In this document: one piece after another, positions 58,204 through 64,000 of the stretch
Position numbering within the stretch: position 1 is the stretch's first letter
Layout: each line of letters opens with the position of its first letter
NCBI RefSeq assembly: GCF_001751245.1
Contig: NZ_LJGU01000151.1
Coordinates: forward strand, 341 to 64,340
Direction of reading: 5' to 3'
DNA length: 64,000 nt
From: Streptomyces oceani
GTDB lineage: Bacteria; Actinomycetota; Actinomycetes; Streptomycetales; Streptomycetaceae
The notes under the pieces: model-generated
Seen by the model: the letters and a program-made list of their open reading frames with translations, nothing else
Databases searched by the model: none
What the model was told of the DNA's origin: nothing
Program-made: the position numbers and the translations under genes

Positions 58204-59601
58204 ATGTCCCCGCGCAAACAGAACATGGAATCGTCCATCTACCTGGGAAGTGACGGCTGGTGGCACGGCCGAGTCACTATGGGCGTGAAGAACGACGGCA
58301 GTCCGGACCGTCGCCACCGTACTGCCAAGACCAAGACGGAAGTACGGCACAAGGTCAAGGAGCTGGAACGGCTCCGTGACGAAGGACGAGCGCCGAAGGC
58401 CGGGCGAAAGCCCACCGTAGAGCAGTGGATGAAGACCTACCTGACTACCATTGCCAGTTTGAAGCTGAAACCGCGCTCACTGGATGACTACTGGTCAAAA
58501 ACGCGTAACGACATCATCCCTGGAATCGGTCAGCACCGTCTCGACAAGCTGACCCCGGAGCATCTCGAACAACTCTACGCTGACATGCTGGAAGAGGGGC
58601 ACGCCCCCTCTCACGTGGTGAAAGTTCACCGAATTCTGTCGCGGGCACTGAAAATCGCACACCGCCGCAGGATGGTCACGGAAAACGTGGCCATGCTGGT
58701 GGACCCGCCCTCTGTCGATGAGACCGAAGCGAACCCCTTCACCGTGGACGAGGCAAAGGCATTCTTGCTCGCTGCGGCGAAGCGACCCACGTCTCTGCGG
58801 TGGATCGTAGGCGTGGGCATGGGGTTCCGTCAGGGCGAATGCCTGGGCCTCCGCTGGAAATACGTGGACCTCGAAGCCGAACAGTTTCACCCTCGTTGGC
58901 AACTCCAACGGCTTACATGGCGCCACGGCTGCGACGACCCGCATGCCTGCGGCGCCAGGCTGCACCGATTCGCTCCCTGCCCTGAAAGCTGCTCGGTGCA
59001 CAAGCAATACAAGCGCGGCTGCCCCCCGCCCTGCCCTGAGGATTGCACTCGGCACGCCAGCGTTTGCCCAGAACGTAAGGGTGGCGGCTTGACCTTCACA
59101 CGTCCCAAGACGAGGAAGAGCAGTGAGCCAGTCCCGATTCCTCCCCCGTTCGTTCCGTACCTGCGCGCGCAACGCGAGGCCCAACAGGAGGATCGCGAAT
59201 CGGCCGGGGAACTGTGGCAGGAGCACGACGCCGTTTTCGCGCGTCCGGACGGACGACCGTACGACCCACGCCAGGATTGGGAGGAGTTCAAGGAGCTGCT
59301 GAAAGAGGCGGGTATCAGTGACCGACGTCTCTACGACGGGAGCCGCCACACCGCCGGCACCATCCTCAATGAACTCGGAGTGGACATGCCCACGATCATG
59401 GAGATCCTTCGACACACGCAGATCAGCCAGACACGACGTTACGTGAAGGGTCGGTCCGAGCTGTCCAAGGAGGCCATGCGGCGTATGGGCGACGTCTTCC
59501 TACCCGCGCCCTCACCTGCACCTGACGCCGGGACTGAGACCAAAACTGAGACCGGAGCGTCCCGAGCCGCACGGAATAAGCGGCGGCGCCGCATCCGATG
59601 A
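58204..59601 (+). CDS. int: tyrosine integrase of the AICE
   Basis: 465 residues. The ATG at 58204 has GGAGGA upstream; ATG 58192 is the other option. The N-terminal arm-binding part is followed by a SAM-like core-binding domain (VEQWMKTYLTTIASLKLKPR) and the catalytic domain: Arg209 (GFRQGECLGL), Arg381-His382 (GSRHTAGT), His404 (ILRHTQIS) and Tyr413 (RRYVKG). The first His of the usual HxxRH box is Tyr377 or a neighbour here. Between Arg209 and the RH box is a Cys-rich insert (Cys243, 249, 259, 263, 273, 277, 281, 288), probably zinc-binding. It recombines attP with the tRNA-Thr 3' end and lies directly beside attR. Confidence 0.93.
   Translation: MSPRKQNMESSIYLGSDGWWHGRVTMGVKNDGSPDRRHRTAKTKTEVRHKVKELERLRDEGRAPKAGRKPTVEQWMKTYLTTIASLKLKPRSLDDYWSKTRNDIIPGIGQHRLDKLTPEHLEQLYADMLEEGHAPSHVVKVHRILSRALKIAHRRRMVTENVAMLVDPPSVDETEANPFTVDEAKAFLLAAAKRPTSLRWIVGVGMGFRQGECLGLRWKYVDLEAEQFHPRWQLQRLTWRHGCDDPHACGARLHRFAPCPESCSVHKQYKRGCPPPCPEDCTRHASVCPERKGGGLTFTRPKTRKSSEPVPIPPPFVPYLRAQREAQQEDRESAGELWQEHDAVFARPDGRPYDPRQDWEEFKELLKEAGISDRRLYDGSRHTAGTILNELGVDMPTIMEILRHTQISQTRRYVKGRSELSKEAMRRMGDVFLPAPSPAPDAGTETKTETGASRAARNKRRRRIR
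59533..59553 (+). repeat. candidate integrase arm-type sites, right end
   Basis: ACTGAGACC at 59533-59541 and 59545-59553, 12 nt start to start, inside the last codons of int. Same sequence and spacing as the left pair at 44759. Confidence 0.4.
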
Positions 59602-59606
59602 AACAA

Positions 59607-59638
59607 AACCCCAGGTCAGAATCATCTGACCTGGGGTT
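59607..59638. terminator. bidirectional terminator of int and tRNA-Thr
   Basis: 14-bp perfect stem AACCCCAGGTCAGA / TCTGACCTGGGGTT with loop ATCA, lying between the convergent int and tRNA genes. Confidence 0.75.
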
Positions 59639-59687
59639 CGTCGGAGCCGCCTGGGGGAGTCGAACCCCCGACCTACGCATTACGAGT
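59637..59687. repeat. attR: 51-bp repeat overlapping tRNA-Thr
   Basis: Identical to 44593-44643. Because the repeat covers the tRNA 3' part, the tRNA stays complete on this side after integration. Confidence 0.9.
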
Positions 59688-59718
59688 GCGTCGCTCTGGC
59701 CAACTGAGCTAAGGCGGC
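59645..59718 (-). tRNA. tRNA-Thr (anticodon CGT)
   Basis: 74 nt on the minus strand. Acceptor GCCGCCT pairs with AGGCGGC, the D-arm is GCTC/GAGC, the anticodon arm ACGCA-CTCGTAA-TGCGT gives anticodon CGT (reads ACG), and the T-arm is GGGGG-TTCGACT-CCCCC. CCA is not encoded. It is the integration site of the AICE and apparently of an earlier element. Confidence 0.96.
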
Positions 59719-59834
59719 AAGCTGCGTCAGCCATCCTGGCCGGGGCAGCGGCGACAAGTCTACAGGCTTTCCACCGCTGCCCCCGACCAGGTTCGTCCCT
59801 ACGGCAGGCCCCGGGACGTACGCCCGTCAGCCGC

Positions 59835-61463
59835 TCACGTCATGCCCGGGCTGCAGCGCTTGCCGTCCTTGGGCGCCTTCCCCTTCAGCAGGTACGCCAG
59901 CACGCTCTCGTCGACGCACCGGCTGCCCCGCAGGAAGGCGCTATGCCCGTCAGCCTCATACGTGAGCAGCCGCCCCTTCGACAACTGTCCGGCAAGGCCC
60001 TGTGCCCAGGCGTACGGAGTGGCCGGGTCCCGAGTGGTGCCGATCACCACGACGGGCTCGGAGCCCTTCGCCGCGATGCTGTGCGGCTCGCCGGTCGCGT
60101 CCTGCTGCCAGTACGTGCAGTTCAGCGCCGACCAGGCGAAGCCTCGGCCGAATACGGGTGACGTCTCCTCGAAGTCGTCGACGGCCTTCCTCGCCTCCTT
60201 CGGCCCGTCGAACGCGGGCGGCAGGTCCAGGCAGTTCACCGCCGGGTTCGCGAACATGATGTTGGCGTACGAACCGTCCGTGTCCCGCTCGTAGTACTGG
60301 TCAGCGAGCGCCAGCAGTTCCCCGCCCTTGCCCTTCTTCATCCCGGCGGTCAGCGCCTGACGCAGCTGTGGCCAGAGCTGCTCGCTGTACATCGCCTGGA
60401 TCACGCCGGTGGTGGCCATCGACTCGGTGAGGGTGCGGTCGGTGCCGGTCTTCATCGGCTTCCTGTCCAGCTTCTCGAAGAAGGCCCGAAGCTTCTTCCC
60501 GGCATCCTTGACTCCCTCGTCACCCAGTGGACAGTCGGACTGCCCCACGCAGTCCTTGGCGAACGCCTTGAACGCGGTGGCGAAGCCCCCCGCCTGCTGC
60601 ACGTTGACCTCCCGCGAGGTGAGCGAGGGGTCCATCGCGGCGTCCAGTACGAGGCGGCCGACGCGCTGCGGGTACAGCCCGGCGTAGGTGGAGCCGAGGA
60701 AGGTGCCGTAGGAGGCGCCGTAGTAGTGCAGCTTCTCGTCGCCGAGGACGGCCCGCAACACGTCCATGTCCCGCGCCGAATCGACGGTGGAGACATGCCC
60801 GAGCAGGCCGCTGGAGCGCTGCTCACACCCCTTGGCGAAGCCCTTGTACGCCTCGACGAGCTGGTCGACCTCCTTCGAGTCGTCCGGCGTCTGGTCGGTA
60901 CGGACGTACTCGTCCATCTCCCGGTCGGAGAGGCATTCCACCGGCTCGCTACGGCCCACCCCGCGCGGGTCCATGCCGACCATGTCGTAGCGCTCGCGCA
61001 ATTGCGGGGGGAAGCTGACGGCCGCGGCCTCCTGTAGGAACTTGATCGCTGAGCCGCCCGGACCACCCGGGTTCACCAGCAGCGAGCCGATCCGCTTGTC
61101 CTTTCCGGAGCCGGAGGACTTCTTGCGGGAGACGGCGAGTCGCAACTCCTCGCCTTCCCGCGGGTCGTCATAGTCGAGCGGCACCCGGAGTTTGGCGCAC
61201 TCGAAGCCGATGACGTCGCACTCGCTCCACTCCAGGCGCTGCTCGTAGTACGGCCGCAACTCGGACGGGATCTTGGTGGGCAGCGCCTTCAGGGGCTCGG
61301 CGTCACCCCCCGGCGATCGGGTGGGGCTGGGGACGGCGCTGTCGCTGGTCTCCGTACCGTCCTCGTCGCCCTCGCCTCCGGAGGAACAGCCGGACACCAA
61401 CAGCACGGCGGCGACCAGGAGGGCCGACGCGGTGCGGAGCGGACGCCTGGTGCGCATAGACAC
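59835..61463 (-). CDS. secreted lipoprotein alpha/beta-hydrolase (tripeptidyl aminopeptidase-like, SlpD/SlpE type)
   Basis: 542 residues. A basic N-terminus, a hydrophobic core and the lipobox LVSGC (Cys26) mark a lipoprotein. An acidic, Ser/Thr/Pro linker follows. The hydrolase has the oxyanion loop NPGGPGGS (131-138), the nucleophile elbow GASYG (Ser251), and late Asp (TTRDPATP) and His (EADGHSAF) completing the triad. The C-terminal TAP-like segment (AFLRGSRCVDESVLAYLL) identifies the mycelium-associated proteinase family of Streptomyces that removes N-terminal peptides. Start GTG 61463; ATG 61457 is possible. It lies downstream of holB on the same strand. Confidence 0.88.
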   Translation of the reverse strand: MSMRTRRPLRTASALLVAAVLLVSGCSSGGEGDEDGTETSDSAVPSPTRSPGGDAEPLKALPTKIPSELRPYYEQRLEWSECDVIGFECAKLRVPLDYDDPREGEELRLAVSRKKSSGSGKDKRIGSLLVNPGGPGGSAIKFLQEAAAVSFPPQLRERYDMVGMDPRGVGRSEPVECLSDREMDEYVRTDQTPDDSKEVDQLVEAYKGFAKGCEQRSSGLLGHVSTVDSARDMDVLRAVLGDEKLHYYGASYGTFLGSTYAGLYPQRVGRLVLDAAMDPSLTSREVNVQQAGGFATAFKAFAKDCVGQSDCPLGDEGVKDAGKKLRAFFEKLDRKPMKTGTDRTLTESMATTGVIQAMYSEQLWPQLRQALTAGMKKGKGGELLALADQYYERDTDGSYANIMFANPAVNCLDLPPAFDGPKEARKAVDDFEETSPVFGRGFAWSALNCTYWQQDATGEPHSIAAKGSEPVVVIGTTRDPATPYAWAQGLAGQLSKGRLLTYEADGHSAFLRGSRCVDESVLAYLLKGKAPKDGKRCSPGMT

Positions 61464-61521
61464 TCATCCCCAGCGATACGACAGCGATACGACGATCCCA
61501 GGAGCGTAGCCGCCTCGACCC

Positions 61522-62859
61522 TCACCCGGCCCGCAGCGACATCGCCATCGCCTCGACGGCGAGCAGCGGAGCGACGTTACGGTCGAGCGCGCCGCGACAG
61601 TCGAGCACCGCCTCGATGCGCCGGAGGGTGTGCTCGGGTGCGGAGCTGCCCGCGAGGCGTTCCACGGACTCCCGCACGTCCTCGTTCGCCATCGCGACGG
61701 TCGAGCCCAACTGCCGGGCGAGCACGTCTCGGTAGAACGCGGTCAGGTCGGTGAGCGCCAGGTCCAGTGAGTCCCGCTGGGCGCGGGTGGCGCGTCTCTT
61801 CTGCCGATCCTCCAGGTCCTTCATCACGCCGGCGGTGCCGCGTGGCAGGCGCTTGCCCTCGGTCGCGCCCAGCGCGGCGCGGAGTTCCTCCGTCTCCCGC
61901 TCGTCGCGCTCCTCGCCCTGCTGTTTGGCGTCCTCGGCGGCCGCGTCGATCAACTCCTGAGCGGCTCGCAGCGCGTCCCCCACGTCCGTCACCCGGGTGG
62001 GCAGCCGCAGCACGGCCGTACGCCGAGCGCGTGCCCGCTCGTCGGTGGCCAGCCGGCGGGCCCGGTCGATGTGTCCCTGGGTGGCTCGGGCGGCTGTCGC
62101 CGCGGCGGCCGGCTCCACGCCGTCCCGGCGCACCAGGGCGTCCGCGACCGCGTCCACGGGCGGAGTACGGAGTGCGAGGGTGCGGCAGCGGGAGCGGATG
62201 GTGGGCAGCACGTCCTCGGTGGAAGGGGCGCACAACAGCCACACGGTGCGCGGTGCGGGCTCCTCCACCGCCTTCAGCAGGACGTTTCCCGCGCTCTCGG
62301 TCAACCGGTCGGCGTCCTCCAGGACGATGACCTGCCATCGGCCGCCGGCCGGCGACATCTGGGCCCGTCGGACCAGCTCACGAGTCTCCTTCACGCCGAT
62401 GCTGAGCAGGTCCGTACGCACGATCTCGACGTCCGCGTGAGTGCCCACCAGGGTCGTGTGGCAGCCCTCGCAGAAGCCGCAGCCGGGCTGACCGCCGAGG
62501 GCACGATCCGGGCTGACGCACTGGAGTGCGGCGGCGAAGGCGCGGGCAGCGGTGGCTCGGCCCGAGCCGGGCGGCCCGATGAACAGCCAGGCGTGCGTCA
62601 TCGCCGAACCACGCGAGGCGACGGGCCCGCCCGGTTCCTCGGGACCAGGCCCTCGGGAACCCGGTTCATCGGCCCCCACGCCCGTGGAGTCCGGGCTGCC
62701 CGAATCAGGGCCGCCACGTGCGGGGGCGGTGCCGTCCGTCGGAGCGCGGTCCGTACCGCGCTCGGCCGCCGCGGTGACGTACGCGTCGGCGTCCCGCGCC
62801 GCGGCCCGCAACTGACCGCTCACCCGGTCCTGGCCGACCAGGTCATCCCACGCGCTCAT
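61522..62859 (-). CDS. holB: DNA polymerase III subunit delta prime
   Basis: 445 residues, part of the clamp loader. The P-loop reads GPPGSGRAT (Arg for Lys, as expected for a delta prime subunit that does not hydrolyse ATP). The zinc module has Cys114, 127, 130 and 133. ILLKAVEEP-type sensor region appears as NVLLKAVEEPAPRTVW, followed by SRCRTLAL. An acidic, Gly/Pro-rich insert of about 50 residues (33-82) is unusual in other bacteria but common in Streptomyces. The ATG follows GGAGGG. It lies 185 bp after the dTMP-kinase-like gene, a pairing seen in streptomycete genomes. Confidence 0.92.
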   Translation of the reverse strand: MSAWDDLVGQDRVSGQLRAAARDADAYVTAAAERGTDRAPTDGTAPARGGPDSGSPDSTGVGADEPGSRGPGPEEPGGPVASRGSAMTHAWLFIGPPGSGRATAARAFAAALQCVSPDRALGGQPGCGFCEGCHTTLVGTHADVEIVRTDLLSIGVKETRELVRRAQMSPAGGRWQVIVLEDADRLTESAGNVLLKAVEEPAPRTVWLLCAPSTEDVLPTIRSRCRTLALRTPPVDAVADALVRRDGVEPAAAATAARATQGHIDRARRLATDERARARRTAVLRLPTRVTDVGDALRAAQELIDAAAEDAKQQGEERDERETEELRAALGATEGKRLPRGTAGVMKDLEDRQKRRATRAQRDSLDLALTDLTAFYRDVLARQLGSTVAMANEDVRESVERLAGSSAPEHTLRRIEAVLDCRGALDRNVAPLLAVEAMAMSLRAG

Positions 62860-63044
62860 GGCCCTCCTGGCTCCTCAGCGTCGCACGCCTCACCCCGCTC
62901 ATTCTGCGGGACACCACTGACACTCCCGCGCGGTCCCGCTCGCTCCACTCCGGCACCCCGCCGTCGCAACGCCCCGTCGACCCAGCACGCCGTCCCGCGG
63001 AGTTCTCCGCTCGTGGCCAGCCACCTGTCCCGTATAGACGGGGC

Positions 63045-64000
63045 TCAGCCGCGGCGGTTCTCCCCGCCACGGCCCTGCCGGGTCTCATCGCCCTCGGGCG
63101 ACGTGCCGAGGAGTTCATCCGCGAGCGTGGGGGCGTCATCCAGGGGTGTCTCCTCCGCCCACGCCGGGCGGGCCCGCTGGACTGGCCCGCTGTCCGAGGA
63201 CCCGCTCGTGGAGTCGACCGCGCCGGAAGCGGGTGGCTCCTGCTGTGGCAACTCCCGTGTACGCTCCACTTCCTCCTCCGCGGAGCTCTCGGGGCGTACG
63301 GCCGGCATGACCGTCGTCTCGTCCTCCGCCCCGGTGGCGGAGTCGTCGAACTGGGGAAGCTGCGTGGTCTCCTCGTTATCCGGGATATCCGAAGCGCCCG
63401 AGGGCGCTGAGGCACCCTGGGTGTCGGCCTCGCGCGTGCCGCCCGTCCGCCCCGCTGGCTGACCCGACGCCTCCACCTTCGGGATCGGGATGGTCTGCGA
63501 GCTGTCGTCCAGCGACTGCCCGGGGCGTACGTCGCCGACGACGGGGAGCTGCGCGGTGTCCGCCTCGTCCTCGCCAGTGGTGGTACGGCCCGCGGATCCG
63601 GTGTCGCCGCCCGTCCCGTCGCCACCGCCGGTACGGTGCCGTTCGGCCAGCAAGAGCGCTTCCTCGGCCTTACGCTGCTTCTCCCGACGCCGCTCCTCGG
63701 CCTGTGCCCGGAGCCGGGTTTCCTCCTCCGCCTGCCGCTGCCGCTGCTCGTCCTCCGCGCGGCGGCGCTCCTCCTCGGCCTCACGGCGCTGCCGCTCCTC
63801 CTCCGCGCGACGACGCTCCTCCTCGGCGCGCTTGCGCGCTTCCTCCGCGCGGCGGGCCTCCTCGCGCTGCCGAGCCAACTCGGCCTCACGGCGCTGGCGC
63901 TCCTCCTCCTCGACACGCAACCGTTCGAGCCGCTCCTGCCGTTCGCGCTCTACGCGCTCCTCCTCGGCCTTGCGGGCGGCTTCCTCCTCGGCCTTCCTGC
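63045..64000 (-). CDS. tmk: C-terminal part of a probable dTMP kinase with long charged tail (partial)
   Basis: The frame is open to the right edge; about 318 residues are visible. The first ~120 are a Glu/Arg/Ala-rich helical repeat (EEERQRREAE, KAEEALLLAERHR), likely a long coiled coil or single helix. Then comes an acidic, Pro/Thr-rich disordered tail with repeated TAQLPVVG/ETTQLPQF/ETTVMPAV-like segments. No enzyme motif is in view. The assignment rests on position: in Streptomyces the gene directly upstream of holB is a very long dTMP kinase whose C-terminus has this composition. It could be another charged-tail protein if that order is not kept. Confidence 0.55.
   Translation of the reverse strand, partial: RKAEEEAARKAEEERVERERQERLERLRVEEEERQRREAELARQREEARRAEEARKRAEEERRRAEEERQRREAEEERRRAEDEQRQRQAEEETRLRAQAEERRREKQRKAEEALLLAERHRTGGGDGTGGDTGSAGRTTTGEDEADTAQLPVVGDVRPGQSLDDSSQTIPIPKVEASGQPAGRTGGTREADTQGASAPSGASDIPDNEETTQLPQFDDSATGAEDETTVMPAVRPESSAEEEVERTRELPQQEPPASGAVDSTSGSSDSGPVQRARPAWAEETPLDDAPTLADELLGTSPEGDETRQGRGGENRRG

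Larger units (their letters stand above)
44593..59687. mobile_element. AICE-type integrative and conjugative element at tRNA-Thr
   Basis: About 15.1 kb between the two 51-bp att copies. The gene set is that of actinomycete integrative conjugative elements moving double-stranded DNA by one FtsK-like protein: integrase and excisionase at the tRNA end, primase-polymerase and helicase-like replication proteins with iterons, Tra ATPase, Spd-like membrane proteins and a GntR (KorSA-like) repressor. All core genes look intact, so the element may be functional. Accessory content: CRISPR repeats, an IS481-family transposon with cargo, a YdcF gene and a PycTM-type protein. Confidence 0.88.

Noticed and set aside
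59720..59834. Another tRNA or gene between tRNA-Thr and the hydrolase
   Set aside because: About 115 bp with no cloverleaf and no open frame.

Overview
The window is high-GC actinobacterial DNA and almost certainly comes from a Streptomyces chromosome. The evidence is a giant trans-AT polyketide synthase, GTG/TTG starts with GGAGG-type ribosome sites, a Streptomyces-type integrative element, and at the right edge a core block (long dTMP-kinase-like protein, DNA polymerase III delta prime, secreted tripeptidyl-aminopeptidase-like hydrolase, tRNA-Thr). As I recall, that block has the same order in S. coelicolor.

Region 1 (1-40.8 kb) is biosynthetic. Two minus-strand PKS genes read leftwards. 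One is complete (about 9,270 aa) and one runs off the left edge. Neither contains an acyltransferase, and each KS is followed by an LPTYPF-type linker, so this is a trans-AT assembly line. Visible order: KS(Cys to Ser)-ACP | KS-KR-ACP | KS-DH-ACP | KS-DH-KR-ACP | KS-KR-ACP | KS-cMT-ACP | KS-KR-cMT-ACP | KS // KR-ACP | KS-DH-ACP. The // marks a module split between the two proteins. A P450 is divergent from the PKS. It is followed by a FadB-like fusion enzyme, a translationally coupled rfbA-rfbB pair for dTDP-deoxysugar supply, and a short-chain dehydrogenase. A glycosylated, P450-oxidised polyketide is plausible. The trans-AT and glycosyltransferase genes are not in the window.

Region 2 (41.1-44.6 kb) holds sodF with a candidate operator, a decayed IS5-family element, and fragments of a TPR regulator, a phage tape-measure gene and another gene. 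The last fragment abuts a terminator hairpin and a copy of the tRNA-Thr 3' end, as if an older element had integrated at the same site.

Region 3 (44,593-59,687) is an integrative, conjugative-type actinomycete element (AICE) bounded by 51-bp identical copies of the tRNA-Thr 3' end. It has integrase, excisionase, primase-polymerase and helicase-like replication genes with iterons, an FtsK-type transfer gene, Spd-like membrane proteins, a GntR repressor with two palindromic operators, a YdcF-family gene and a Pycsar-type (PycTM) membrane protein. Near its left end is a small type I-E-like CRISPR array with no cas genes in the window. One spacer has been split by a 2.76-kb IS481-family transposon. 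Removing the transposon and one copy of its 6-bp target duplication restores a spacer of exactly 32 nt. The transposon carries a DpdA/queuine-TGT-like gene fused to a helix-turn-helix segment and a small divergent gene, with two near-identical palindromes between them.

Region 4 (59.6-64 kb) is the chromosomal flank: tRNA-Thr(CGT), a lipoprotein hydrolase, holB and the C-terminal part of a probable dTMP kinase.
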